This document shows positions 24,222-36,665 of a stretch of DNA of 64,000 bases, in pieces (the first letter of the stretch is position 1; each line of letters starts with the position of its first letter). The notes below the pieces were generated by a model. That model was not told the origin of the DNA. It worked only from the letters and a program-made list of their open reading frames with translations, and made no database searches. This DNA comes from Agapanthus africanus (taxonomy: Eukaryota > Streptophyta > Magnoliopsida > Asparagales > Amaryllidaceae), in the NCBI GenBank assembly GCA_030015575.1, contig CM057337.1, positions 294,028,044 to 294,092,043 of the forward strand, given 5' to 3'. The position numbers and the translations under genes were made by a program.

Positions 24222-24674
24222 GGTCGCTACATGGATAGAGATAAAGAAGAAAAAAATTTAGCGTATGCCCTTACAAGATTAGATTGGTTATTATCTTATC
24301 TAATCAGGATGCATCCCACTGTTTTCATCAAATCATCCTTTAAACCCTAAAAGGTAAGACTAGACGGGATTAATTACACCATACAAGTTCGCCAATCTTT
24401 CGGCCAGGCCAGTTTTGGTACTTTGAGGGAGGCTCCCCGTGCTTTCGCACGGACCTAATTAAAATAAAGCTCGTTTTCCCAGAGGCATAACCCTGTTAAC
24501 ACCTTTCTAGACACCAACTTGATCGGCTAATTGTCATGTGTAAAACTCTCCCAGGAGTAACTCTTACTCGTAGTGGGTATCGGGATCCAACTATCTTATA
24601 GAAGGTATGCAATCTCATTGCAAATTTCAACACTTGAAATTCCCGATAATACTTTTTCCCCTAACATGCTATGG

Positions 24675-24869
24675 CCTTGACGAAAGCCATCAAACCATTG
24701 TCCGCTAGTCAAGTTCAACCCGTACATTTCATGATTGATTTAAACCCACCCGCACGAACCTTGACGAAAGCCAACAAAGTCGTATGACTACCCTAATCCA
24801 ATCGCATCATATGCAGCAGATAAGCAGTAAGTAGCTACCGCACACTACGCCTTGACGAAAGCCAACAAA
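24675..24869 (-). other. C2 three-hairpin TTGGC-TTTC-GTCAA array
   Basis: Copies at 24675-24694, 24759-24778 and 24850-24869. All three have the sense loop TTTC; two read TTTGTTGGCTTTCGTCAAGG in full. Flanking outer stems are ATGG/CCAT, ACGA/TCGT and a weak CTA/TAG. Confidence 0.7.
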
Positions 24870-25019
24870 TATAGCACGAATACTAAATATTATTTATCTG
24901 AAATATCGGAGGGCTACGACAGGTTTTTCAAAAAACCTTTTGCGTAATGAACTTGATATCGTTGTAGAAACAAGTGATTTTTGAAAAGGCGTGTTTTTGA
25001 GGCTTTTACTAGTTTTGCT

Positions 25020-25203
25020 AAAGAGGTCACTCCCGGAGAAGGGATCTCGGCTCTTTCCTTATCGAATAAGGTGTAGGATATTTCATAAATACCACTATGC
25101 AAAGCAAGAACTATAGAAGCAATAAAAAACAAAACAAAGTGAGTTGTAGCATCTGCTAGTTTCGCTAAAGAGGTCACTCCGGGTGAATGGATCTCGGCTC
25201 TTT
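25020..25203 (-). other. C2 paired 37-nt leader hairpins
   Basis: Copies at 25020-25056 and 25167-25203. Both are closed by AAAGAG/CTCTTT, whereas C6 uses AAAGGA/TCCTTT at the same place, a paired change that keeps the stem. Confidence 0.75.
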
Positions 25204-26377
25204 CGTTATCGAATAAGGTGCTGGATATTCTATAAGGAATACCGCTATGCAAAGCAAAAACTAGAGCTACGCTTTTTGAATGTTTGATTTTACAACATCT
25301 TTTAGTTTTCTTTTCGTTCATTATTCTCATTAACGACGTCCCATCATTTATGCTTCCTAAGCTTCAAAGAAGAAACGAAAATACAACGTACGCTTATGCT
25401 ATCCGCATTCGCCGCAGTGTCCCGTTATACACCGTTAGGTTCCTTAACTAACGGCATAGCGAGAAGGGACTAGCGCGGGTGCAAAACATAAGCAACATTT
25501 ATTATATATCATATATACAATAATAAAGCATTCGTCTGAGACATATAAAATGATCACATCACAGAATATCAGCAACAGAAGATAACATATGAAATATTGG
25601 ATATACTAGGTGGTCCGTATTTTATTTTGAGCCTGTATAAAACACGGATTCCATGGTCGCGATGAATAGCCAAACCCACATCCCTAGAACCCTATAAGAG
25701 CGGCAAGCAACCCTCCCAATTCTAAGGTTAGGAGACCCGGTCTCTACTCCTCGAGATGGCCTCCCACTGGACCCTAGAACCCGGTTGCTTGTGCTCTCCT
25801 CCTTGTGTCTATCCTAATGCAGAAAAATAAATAATATACAATGGTGACATTATCCTCAACCCGAAAGTGTCCCAATAAAAGAATATTACATACAATGAAT
25901 TTTACATGAATGAAAATAAAATTTCTCATCTCACATAAAACCCCCGGCTATTCAAATCACGATGATCCAATATAACATATCACATCAACACATGAAATCA
26001 CATGTCATCAACGTACGTAAATATGCGTATCCCAATTATCGTTGACATATAGGAACGAAACCGGAAATACACCATATATTACACTTACGGTCGCAGAAAA
26101 GAAAATATCAAACTACAACATTTGGAATCCACAATCACCTTAGACATCGTAAACCCGAAATATCACATACTTCGGATTTTAAGCCTAACTATATGAATTC
26201 CACATATTGTATCACATTCCTGAAAAAGTTTGACGACGTTAAACATTCCGATCGAATCAACAAACACCCAAAATTTCCCAAAAGCTCAACACTTGAGCGT
26301 AGTTTAAAAATACTCAGTACATGCCACAGTGCCTACGAACCAGCCATAGAAGGGTCAACCAATGCCTCACCTGTGGC

Positions 26378-26425
26378 GCCGCGGAACTACCGCAAACCCT
26401 AGAGTTTAGCGGCGGTTCTTACAGT
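26378..26425 (-). other. C2 primer-distal leader hairpin
   Basis: Arms GAACTACCGCAAAC and GTTTAGCGGCGGTTC pair around a CCTAGA loop with few mismatches, about 560-610 nt from the primer site. A different but pairing sequence stands at the same distance in C6 and C7. Confidence 0.55.
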
Positions 26426-26973
26426 CACAGAATCGAGTTAGGGTTCCGTTCTTCTAGAGGGTCCACCGCATCACTTGCACGATATTTGAATGTTCTTTAA
26501 CTACGAAAAAATCTAACTTTTGGAAAATTTTCCGGTAAGGGTTAAAGTGGGTATTTGATATCCGATCAAACTTTTTAACACCGTCTAAAATAACCCGAAT
26601 ACATGTTAGAATTACAACTACGAAACACTCCGAATTGCCATTGCAGAAAGTTAACATCACATACAAATTTAGCAAAAACTAGCAACATCTGAAACACCAA
26701 AACCCAAAGACTGGAACACACTACAAAATTCAACCCTGGACTCCACCAAAAAATAGAGCAGGCCGGTTTTCCTTGCTATGTGGCTGGCCAAAATCCGAGG
26801 TCTGGGGTTAAATTTTATGCTGTGTTCATATTGCATCATATACAACATTTGGCAGTTGTTTAAAAAAAAATTTGACTCTCAGAAAATTTCGATAGAAACT
26901 AGGGTTCGTTGTTTCAAGTTTCGGAGTTGTTTCGGTTTCGTAATCCTACACAATCTGTCTAATTCTCTAGCTA

Positions 26974-26986
26974 GGCTCTGATACCA
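26974..26986 (-). other. C2 primer binding site
   Basis: The minus strand reads TGGTATCAGAGCC, one base from the 5' LTR. Confidence 0.9.
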
Positions 26987-26987
26987 C

Positions 26988-27070
26988 TGTTGGGTTGTAT
27001 AGCACGGCAGCAAGGTTTCGGGAGGTATCGTCCATGCCAATTTAAAACTTTTTTCATTCTAGCTAACCCT
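26988..27070 (-). repeat. C2 5' LTR, first piece
   Basis: Collinear with the first 83 bases of 18739-20964 and ends at the C3 insertion with target copy accct (27066-27070). Confidence 0.9.
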
Positions 27071-29213
27071 TGTAAGTCCATGCTACCTCTCCCGGTACTT
27101 ACGGGCTTGCGGAATTTGATGAAAAACAATTTTCTAGAGGCGGTAACATGGACTCAAAACGGATCTTTGTTAAACTATCTACCTAACAACCTAACTACGA
27201 GTTGTTAACTACTCCGTTAGGGGGTTATACCTTTCTTTCTTGAACTCCTTCGTCCTCATCTCTTGATGGTGTACGGATCGGCTTCACCCCGTCGTCTCCT
27301 TGCGCCGAAGATCGATCCACCCGAAAGCTTCTACCTTTGGCTTCTTCTTCGAACTTTGAAGAAACTAGTTCACTTGGTTTGCTAAACCTTGTGAACTAGA
27401 GTGAGTAGAGGAGAGTGTGATGGGATTTTTCTCTATGGTTCTTGGTTCTCAACACATGAGACAAGTGAACCATAGACCAAAGAGAGGGAGAGCAAGAAGA
27501 AGAGGATAAGTGCTCAAGAACAAGAGAGAGAATGAAAATGATAGAATGAGAAAGACTTTTCTCTCTTGGCTCTCATAATCCAAAGCCATCATAACAAATC
27601 ATAGCAATCAAGTATTATGTGATGGTTTAAGCTACAATAGCCATATCAATTCATGCACTCATTTTTCCCAAGAGAACAAGCAAGCAAAAAGTCTTTGCCA
27701 TGAAATGATAGCCATTGTCATCATGATGGTCAACTAGTCCAACCTAGTCAACCGGTCAACAAAGTCAACAAGTCAACAAAGTCAACCCCTCAACAACCAT
27801 GTCACCATAATACTTAATTAATATTATTGTTAATCATATATCATATTCTCATTAGGGTTTAGCAAGAAGTCAATGGTCAACAGTCAACAGTCAACAACCC
27901 AAATGAGAATCCTCTACCTCTGTCTCTCCGTCAACTGTGCATACACACCCGCATCCGCGTTCCGAGGAACACGGATACATACGAGATAAAATCAATCCCA
28001 AAACGTACACTAGGATCTGGCTTAAACCAAATCCCGCTAGTGTTAACTGTCCGGACACTAAACGTGCACAAGTGCACAGATGTGACCGAACCCTGTCGCA
28101 AAACCATGCGACCTGTCGCAAACCCATGCGACCTCTACTCTTTTGCCTAAAGGCGAATAGCTTTCTGTGTGGGACTCTAAAGACTCGACACTACGCTGGC
28201 AGTAGGTTTAACCACAGACCGGAAGCGGCACTGGCTGTGCGTAACGGTCCCCAGGTAGATGCCGACAAGAAGACTGACGAGGTGAAATCCATCTGAACTC
28301 CTACTGAGCCTGAATATGACAATCTCCGTACAGTCCGGTCTGTTCGTCTAATACATCGCATGGCGGGCCTAGGGGGGCGGTAAACGTCAGTCCCCTAATA
28401 GCGGTACAAGTCGTGTCGGAGTGAAGCCCAAAACACCCTGAGATATCACTGGAAGCCTACCAGTATATCTCGCTTGCCCTTGCCAGGGACTACTCGTGTA
28501 ATGGCTCTCCTAGACATAGCGTGATGTCAACCCCTAATACCGGGAGAGACGAATCCTGTATAACCGTCACTTCCTCCAAGTGCTTCAGGACTGCACCCAA
28601 CTACTACCTGTTTGCACGACTCCTTTGAGCCGTGGTAGGGTAGTAATCAAAGTACAGTGGGAACACACTCGAGGCGAAGTGACAGTGTCAAGTCAGCGGA
28701 CTAAGATGTACTCATGTCACCTAGGAACTGATAACTGACGATAGGTATAATACCAACCGGTCAGTTCCCGACGAGTCCTGTCCAGTGTACTCGTAACCTA
28801 ACGAGCACCCGCATACTATCTCCAGTACGACGTACTGATGGCTGTGGGACAGACCATCTCCCACTCTGGGATGAGAAGCGCATACGCTAGTCTACTCCGG
28901 AGTATCGATGCCCTGTCTCGATAGTCCTGCGACTAGGGACCTGCATAAGGATGTGCTTATAGATTACCTAGCCCCCACGAGTGTGACTGCCATCACAACG
29001 CTGGTAATCAAGCAAAGATCCTAAGGGCTCTACTAATATGTATAAGCGATATGCTAAAAGAAACACATGCACATATTAAAGTAGAAATAAACCAAGTAGC
29101 ATACTACCATTTTGAGCAAGATTGTCAATACAAGGTGAATATCCCAAGCTTCCATTAAGTAATATACATACTAGTATGATACAGTAATGGCCTCTAGGGC
29201 ATATACACTAACA
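27071..29213 (-). repeat. C3 3' LTR (2143 bp)
   Basis: Starts TGTAAGTCC and ends ACTAACA in plus orientation. It carries two stem-loops (27365-27399 and 27433-27475) and the GTCAA cluster from about 27728. Confidence 0.92.
27728..27898 (-). promoter_or_regulatory. W-box cluster in the C3 LTR
   Basis: In sense orientation the core TTGAC followed by C or T, the known WRKY factor site, recurs about ten times in two groups (27728-27790 and 27866-27898). The same arrangement is present in the other C3 LTR (about 35728-35796) and is expanded in C4. The regulatory role is inferred from the motif only. Confidence 0.5.
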
Positions 29214-29224
29214 ATCTCCCACTT
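29214..29224 (-). other. C3 polypurine tract
   Basis: The minus strand reads AAGTGGGAGAT adjoining the 3' LTR. Confidence 0.85.
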
Positions 29225-29229
29225 CCAAT

Positions 29230-32200
29230 AAGGCCATGTACTGGCGTATCGAAGACCTATCATCTCGATCAGCCGCTCGAACTGAGTCTGGGGTAAGACC
29301 TTCGTGAGTGGATCAGCAGTGTTATCTTCCATATTTACTCTCTTCACCTCGATCTCCCGGAGATCAACAATCTCCCTGATCAGGTGGTACCGCCTCAAAA
29401 TATGCCTGGACTTCGGATGGGACCTGGGTTCCTTTGCTAAAGCTATAGCGCCGTTGTTGTCACAATACAGCGGTATTGGATCAACACTGGTAGGAACCAC
29501 CTGAAGTTCCACGAGGAACTTCTTCATCCAGACAGCTTCCTTTGCGGCATCGCAAGCAGCTATGTACTCCGCTTCCATGGTTGAGTCAGCAACGGTTTCC
29601 TGCTTGGAACTCTTCCAGCAAACCGCCCCTCCATTGAGGGTAAAGACATAACCCGACATAGACTTGGAGTCATCCTTGTCACTCTGGAAGCTGGAGTCAG
29701 CAAAGGCCTCAATCTGGAGGTCTTTTCCGCCATACACCAAGAACATCTCCTTAGTCCTTCTCAGGTACTTGAGAATGCTCTTTATTGCTATCCAGTGTTT
29801 CTCCCCTGGGTTCGACTGATACCGGCTTACAACACTCAATGCGTATGCTACATCTGGTCTGGTACACAACATCGCATACATAATAGAGCCTACCGCAGAT
29901 GCGTAGGGTATTGATGACATGCGAGCCCTTTCCAAATCAGTCTTAGGAGACATCTCTTTGGAGAGGGTGATTCCGTGACAAGCCGGTAGATTACCGCGCT
30001 TGGAATCTTCCATACTGAATCGCTTCAGTATGGTGTCGATGTACCTTGACTGTGAAAGTCCCAACATCCTCTTAGATCTATCACGATAGATCTGGATCCC
30101 CAGAATGTAGTTGGCATCGCCCAGGTCCTTCATGGAGAACCTCTGAGACAAGAATCCTTTGACTGCCTGTAGCATAGGAATATCATTTCCTATTAGGAGA
30201 ATGTCATCGACGTACAAGACGAGGAATACCACATTTCTCCCTACAATCTTACTGTAAATGCATGGTTCATCTGGGTTTTTGACAAAGTTGAATTCTTTGA
30301 CAGTATCATCAAAGCAGATGTTCCAACTCCGCGATGCCTGCTTGAGTCCATAGATGGACTTGAGCAACTTGCACACTTTACCGCTGCTCCCACTCTGAAT
30401 GAATCCCTCTGGCTGATCCATATAGACGCACTCTTCCAAATTTCCATTTAGGAAAGCCGTCTTTACGTCCATCTGCCAGATCTCATAATCGTGGAAGGCA
30501 GCAATGGCAAGAAGGATCCGAATGGATTTAAGCATGGCTACCGGAGAAAAGGTCTCATCATAGTCCAAACCAGGTCTTTAACGAAAACCCTTTGCAACGA
30601 GCCTAGCTTTATAGGTTTCAACCTGCCCATCTACACCAATCTTCTTTCTGAAGATCCATTTGCAGCATACGGGTTTCACCCCTTCTGGAGCAAAGTCCAA
30701 AGTCCAAAATTTGTTGGTGTGCATGGACTCCATCTCGGTTCGCATTGCATCCAGCCATTTTACCGAGTCACCGCTCTGAATGGCTTACTGGAAGCTAGTA
30801 GGCTCACCATAATCCATGGTGCAATCCTCTCTATCCTCGTCTACGAGAAAACCGTAGTATCTCTCGGGCGTATGAGACTGCCTACTACTCCTGCGGAGTG
30901 GCGCAGGAATGTCCGGTTCTCCTGAAACTTCTGGTTCTTCCAAGCTTTCAGTAATTGCTTGTGGTTCTGGAATTTCTTCCAGTTCTATTGCGCTCCCACT
31001 TATTCCTTTTTCTAGAAACTGATGTTCCAGAAAGTGGGCATGACGAGAAACAAAACCTTTTGTTCCTCTGCGTAATAGAAAAAATACCGCCTGGAGTTCT
31101 TTGGGTATCCCACAAACTTACACAGTACTGAGCGTGCCTCGAGTTTGTCCGCATGCTGCTTTTTAACAAAAGCTGGACATCCCCATGTCTTTAGGTACTT
31201 AAGACAGGGTTTCTGCCCACTCCACATCTGATATGGGGTGGTAGGCACAGTCTTGGTTGGAGCCTTGTTCAAGAGATATGCAGCTGTTTCTAGTGCCTAA
31301 CCCCAGAAGGATCGCGGCAGCTCAGCCTTACACATCATGGAACGAACCATATCCAATAGGGTCCGATTCCGCCTTTCCGATACACCGTTGTGTTGTGGTG
31401 TGTATGGAGGAGTAAGCTGAGAGAGAATTCCATTCTCTTTTAAGTAGTCCAGAAACTCGGCACTCAAGTATTCTCTACCTCGATCAGATCTTAGTGTCTT
31501 AATACTTTTGCCTGTTTGTTTTTCAACTTCATTCTTGTATTCCCGAAATTTCTCAAAAGCCTCGGATTTGTGCTTCATCAAGAAGACATGTCCATACCTA
31601 GAGAAATCATCTGTGAAAGTAATGAAGTATGAATAACCGCTTCGCGTATGTGTAGACATTGGACCACACACATCACTGTGTATGAGTCCCAAGAGCTCGC
31701 TCGCTCTTACTCCGTGTCTAGTGAACGGAGTCTTTGTCATCTTTCTCATGAGACAAGATTCACAAGTGGCATAAGACTGGTACTCGAACGGATCCAAGAA
31801 TCCTTCTTTATGTAACTTTGTTAACCGTGTCTCATTGATGTGACCCAGTCTACAATGCCATACGAAAGCCTAATTTAATTCTGAAGACTTTCTTTTAAGT
31901 GTGTTCTGGACACTGAATATCTGAGCTTGATTCTATACGTATATACCATTATTTAATGTACCTGACCCAATTAGTACTTGATTTAGGTGGATGTTTACTA
32001 CATCGCTTACAAAAGTAAAATCATATCGTTCCTTAGAAAGTAAGGATACAAATATGATATTACAAGTCGCACCTGGTACATACAAACAGTCACGCAGAGT
32101 CAATATCTGCCCAGTTGTCAGTCCAAGGTGATATTCCCCTACGGATTCAGCATCCATGCTCATTCCGTTAGCAACCCTAAGAGTCATATCACCTTTCCTG

Positions 32201-32943
32201 ATAACCCTACGGTTTCTCAGAGCCTGTAACGAATTACAGATATGAGATCCTGATCCGGTATCCAATACCCAGGAAGTAGGGTTAACTGACAAACAGTTCT
32301 CAATTACAAACACACTCGAAGCCGAAGCCACAACATGCTTCGAATTCTGGCTACTGGCTTTGCAAGCCCTGCAATCTTTCTGCCAATGTTCATTTCCATT
32401 ACAATAGGAACGTCCCTCTTTTACTATATCCAGTCCTGAAACTTTTGCCTTTGCTTTTCCTTCTTCTTCCCTGGTTTCCTTCAGGGTATAAGCAGAGGGC
32501 AGGGACTGTAGAATTAAGTCAGTACTTGACCCATTCTCCAACGTGGTCTCCAGGTCCGTGAGCTCAAAATAGCTGGTCTCTGTAAGGACGTTGTCCCTTA
32601 CAGATGACCCGATAGCTAACCTCGCTTGAAGCAATTCGTTCGAGGTCTCATATCTTGCGATACGAGATTACTCTCCATATAAATCTTTGTTATGGAGGAA
32701 GATAGAAACTGAGTCCATCTTCTTGTGCTGCCCCTGGTATGCACCATCAACTGAGGCTAACACGAGGCACTTGGCTTTCGCACAATCCTTTTCCGATGTC
32801 ATGCGGATGTAAATATCCGTGACAGGGGAAACTGGACCTGAGACGGCAGGGGTTTGATTAGTTAAGAGGTGTCCTAGCTTGACATGGGTAATGGACATCT
32901 GGACAGACCTTTGCCAATCATAACAGTCAGGTTCAGTCATTTT
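29230..32943 (-). pseudogene. C3 gag-pol remnant
   Basis: A broken single-ORF copia polyprotein (about half a dozen breaks) aligning with C4 throughout: gag (NKMTEPDCYDWQRSVQMS, AKAKCLVLASVD), a knuckle region, protease (WVLDTGSGSHICN), integrase (PYTPQHNGVSERRNRT), RT (LYVDDILLIGND) and RNase H (ADSTMEAEYIAACDAAKEAV). The RT-RNase H part is the best preserved. The acceptor-like CAG|CGACC near 32981 stands just before the expected start. Confidence 0.88.
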
Positions 32944-33473
32944 ATTATCTAGATGTAACCTAGGTGCGGTCACTTGGTCGCTGCAATTAAGAGAGAGAGA
33001 AGAAAACACTCAGCATGATGCTCTGGCAAGTTTAGAGTGGTTTTTAGATCGTCTAAACATGATGGCTCCCACTGTCTCTCGAATCCCTCCTCAAACCAAA
33101 AAGGAAGAATTAGTCAGGATCAATCTCACCGTACAATACTTGCTTAACCGTTCGGCCAGGCTGGTGTCGGTACTTCGAGGGAAGTTTTCCAACGCTTTCG
33201 CGAAGTTCCTTAATTTAAGAACCACTTTTCCCTGGGGGCGTAGCCCCGCTAACACCTTTCTAGACACCTACTTGGTTTATAGCATTGATCGTTAAGTGAG
33301 AAATTTCCCGAGGAGTAGCATATACTCACAGTAGGATCGGGATCCAAATATCATCGTGTGACAAAACTGAAGGAATCCTACCAGAATCATCACACTCCAA
33401 ATGGTATGCAACACTAGCAAGTTTCAGTTCTTTTGAAACCCCCGATGTGGATTTTTGCCCCATGCTCTTATGA

Positions 33474-33670
33474 CTTTGACGAAGGCCAAAATATCATAAG
33501 TCACATGTTAAGTTCTACCCGTCATTATCCAGGTTAATTTGAACCCACCCGTACATACCCTTGATGAAGGCCAAAATGGTAGTACGACTGTCCCAAACCA
33601 ACGCATATATCTATGCTACAGATAAACATTCAGCAACTACCAATCACTATGCCTTGGCGAAGGTCAAAAT
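33474..33670 (-). other. C3 three-hairpin TTGGC-CTTC-GTCAA array
   Basis: Copies at 33474-33492, 33559-33577 and 33652-33670. All three have the sense loop CTTC. Outer stems CTTATGA/TCATAAG, CGTAC/GTACG and CTATG/CATAG are perfect. Confidence 0.75.
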
Positions 33671-33779
33671 ACATAGCTTGAATACTACTGAATATTTAAC
33701 TGAAACGACGGAGGGCTACGAATGGTTTTGGGGAAACCGTGAACGTAGTGAATTGATATAATCGAAGGAACCTTGATAG

Positions 33780-33816
33780 CTTTTAAAAGGAGTGGCTCAA
33801 GCTCCGCATTTAAAAG
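33780..33816 (-). other. C3 37-nt leader hairpin
   Basis: Outer stem CTTTTAAA/TTTAAAAG with an inner GGAG/CTCC. Same length and position as the paired hairpins of C1, C2 and C6. Confidence 0.7.
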
Positions 33817-34815
33817 TTTGGTTTTGAAAAGAACCGAGTGGTTTTCAAAATGTTCCAACGACTTTTACTTGGTTTATTTTCTTGCATTAGTTCTTTTAAT
33901 GCGTGATATTCTTGCATTAGTTCTTTTAATGCATCCCATCATTTAATCCTACCATTGCAGAAAACAACCAAAATATGACGTACGCTTATGCCATTCGCAT
34001 TCGCCACGGGGCCCCGTCATTACCCGTTAGGTTACTTAACAAACGACAGAGCGGGGGCTGGGCTAGCGCGGCTGTAAAATATAAGCAACGCCTAAATATT
34101 ATCATATATAGATATATTGCAATGATAGCCATTTCAAATCACAGATGAACACATTGGATATACTAGGAACCCGCAATTCGTACGAGCCTGTAACGAAAAG
34201 CAGGTTACACGGTCGTGGTGAATAGCCAATACCCCATCCAAGATCCCTACGAGTGCGGCAAACTACCCGCCAAGTACCCGAAGCGAAGCAACCTCCCTCA
34301 ACTCCGTGAGTAAGCCACTTGGCACTTCTGGATACCCGGTAGTTTGTGCACCCCCTCCATGGGTCTATCCTAGGAGCAAAATCTGTAAAAAGAAATTATA
34401 CAATGACGGCTACAACCCCGACCCGGTTGTGCGGCCATATAAATAATTATTACATCAATTTACAAATTTACATGAATTGAAAGAAAAGAAAACTCTCGTC
34501 TCACAACCCCCGGCTATTCACCCGCGATAATCCAATGAATTCATATACACATACCAATAACATTACAGATCACAGATTTGTATAACCCCCACTAATCGAT
34601 ATATACCGATTAGCAGACGTTCAATACAAATATCACATCACAGAAATAAACCCGTCTGCTTAAGTCATAAGAAACTCGATCAAAATACGGTTTTTAAAGC
34701 CCCAAAAACAAAATTTTCTTTCTGGAAAATCTGGGCTGAAAAAACATATACCAAAATTCCCAAAATACCCCACTGAACAAACTGCAATGAAGAAAATCCA
34801 CAGAAGAGTTATATT

Positions 34816-34862
34816 GGCCGCGGAACCACGGTAATAGCAAGCAATTGCCGCATTTCCGCGGC
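34816..34862 (-). other. C3 GC-rich hairpin near the primer site
   Basis: Arms GCCGCGGAACCACGGTAAT and AATTGCCGCATTTCCGCGGC pair with few mismatches around a short loop, about 200 nt from the primer site. Counterparts occur in C6 and C7. Confidence 0.65.
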
Positions 34863-35055
34863 TCTTTGGTGAGATATCTAGCTCGTTTTTCTTCAGTGCA
34901 CTATAAAAACCCCGAGTCGGTTTTTGAAGCATGATTTATTACTTTTACAGCACTTTGAAAATCGATAGCAAGTTTGATATCCGGGTGTATTTCGCGACTT
35001 TTTCTCCGATCGAATTTCTAGTTACTATGCTAACATGTTAGGTAGTGTTTAACCT

Positions 35056-35068
35056 GGCTCTGATACCA
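35056..35068 (-). other. C3 primer binding site
   Basis: The minus strand reads TGGTATCAGAGCC, one base from the 5' LTR. Confidence 0.9.
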
Positions 35069-35069
35069 C

Positions 35070-36665
35070 TGTAAGTCTATGCTATCTCTCCCGGTACTTA
35101 CGGGCTTGCGGAATTTGATGAAAAACAATTTTCTAGAGGCGGTAACATGGACTCAAAACGGATCTTTGTTAAACTATCTACCAAACAACCTAACTACGAG
35201 TTGTTAACTACTCGGTTAGGGGGTTATACCTTTCTTTCTTGAACTCTTTCGTCTTCATCTCTTGATGGTGTACGGATCGGCTTCACCCCGTCGTCTCCTT
35301 GCGCCGAAGATCGATCCACCCGAAAGCTTCTACCTTTGGCTTCTTCTTCGAACTTTGAAGAAACTAGTTCACTTGGTTTGCTAAACCTTGTGAACTAGAG
35401 TGAGTCGAGGAGAGTGTGATGGGATTTTTCTCTATGGTTCTTGGTTCTCAACATATGAGACAAGTGAACCATAGACCAAAGAGAGGGAGAGAAAGAGGAA
35501 GAGGATGAGAGCTCAAGAACAAGAGAGAGAGAATGAAAATGATAGAATGAGAAAGACTTTTCTCTCTTGGCTCTCATAATCCAAAGCCATCATAACAAAT
35601 CATAGCAATCAAGTATTATGTGATGGTTTAAGCTACAATAGCCATATCATTTCATGCACTCATTTTTCGCAAGAGAACAAGCAAGCAAAAATTCTTTGCC
35701 ATGAAATGATAGCCATTATCATCATGATGGTCAACTAGTCCAACCTAGTCAACCGGTCAACAAAGTCAACAAGCCAACAAAGTCAACCCCTCAACAACCA
35801 TGTCACCATAATACATAATTAATATTATTGTTAATCATATATCATATTCTCATTAGGGTTTATCAAGAAGTCAATGGTCAACAGTCAACAGTCAACAACC
35901 CTAATGAGAATCCTCTGCCTCTGTCTCTCCGTCAACTGTGCATACACACCCGCATCCGCATTCCGAGGATCACGAATACATACGAGATAAAATCAATCCC
36001 AAAACGTACACTAGGATCTGGCTTAAACCAAAGCCCGCTAGTGTTAATTGTCCGGACACTAAACGTGCACAAGTGCACGGATAAGACCGAACCCTATCGC
36101 AAAACCATGCGACCTGTCGCAAAACCATGCGACCTCTACTCTTTTGCCTAAAGGCGAATAGCTTTCTGTGTGGGACTCTAAAGACTCGACACTACGCTGG
36201 CAGTTGGTTTAACCACAGACCGCAAGCGGCACTAGCTGTGCGTAACGGTCCCCAGGTAGATGCCGACAAGAAGACTGACGAGGTGAAACCCATCTGAACT
36301 CCTACTGAGCCTGAATATGACAATCTCCGTACAGTCCGGTCTGTTCGTCTGATACATCGCATGGCGGGCCTAGGGGGGCGGTAAACGTCAGTCCCCTAAT
36401 AGCGGTACAAGTCGTGTCGGAGTGAAGCCCAAAACACCCTGAGATAACACTGGAAGCCTACGAGTATATCTCGCTTGCCCTGGCCAGGGACTACTCGTGT
36501 AATGGCTCTCCTAGACACAGCGCGATGTCAACCCCCAATACCGAGAGAGACGAATCCTGTCTAACCGTCACTGCCTCCAAGTGCTTCGAGACTGCACCCA
36601 ACTACTACCTGTTTGCTCGACTCCTTTGAGCCGTGGTAGGGTAGTAATCAAAGTACAGTAGAAAC
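35070..36665 (-). repeat. C3 5' LTR, first piece
   Basis: Collinear with 27071-28660, interrupted by C4 at 36666. Confidence 0.92.

Larger units (their letters stand above)
24222..26973 (-). other. C2 untranslated leader
   Basis: About 2.75 kb with no credible coding sequence. It holds the three-hairpin array (24675-24869), the paired 37-nt hairpins (25020-25056, 25167-25203), the conserved block near 25390-25500, and a hairpin at about 26378-26425. Confidence 0.75.
32944..35055 (-). other. C3 untranslated leader
   Basis: About 2.1 kb with no credible coding sequence. It holds the three-hairpin array (33474-33670), a 37-nt hairpin (33780-33816), a second hairpin TTTTGAAAA/TTTTCAAAA near 33824-33854, a direct repeat of CTTGCATTAGTTCTTTTAAT (33883-33936), a conserved block near 33965-34100, and a GC hairpin (34816-34862). 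Confidence 0.75.

Noticed and set aside
26974-26986. tRNA-like sequence ggctctgatacca, recurring at several places
   Set aside because: These are primer binding sites complementary to the tRNA end, always one base from an LTR; there is no cloverleaf around them.
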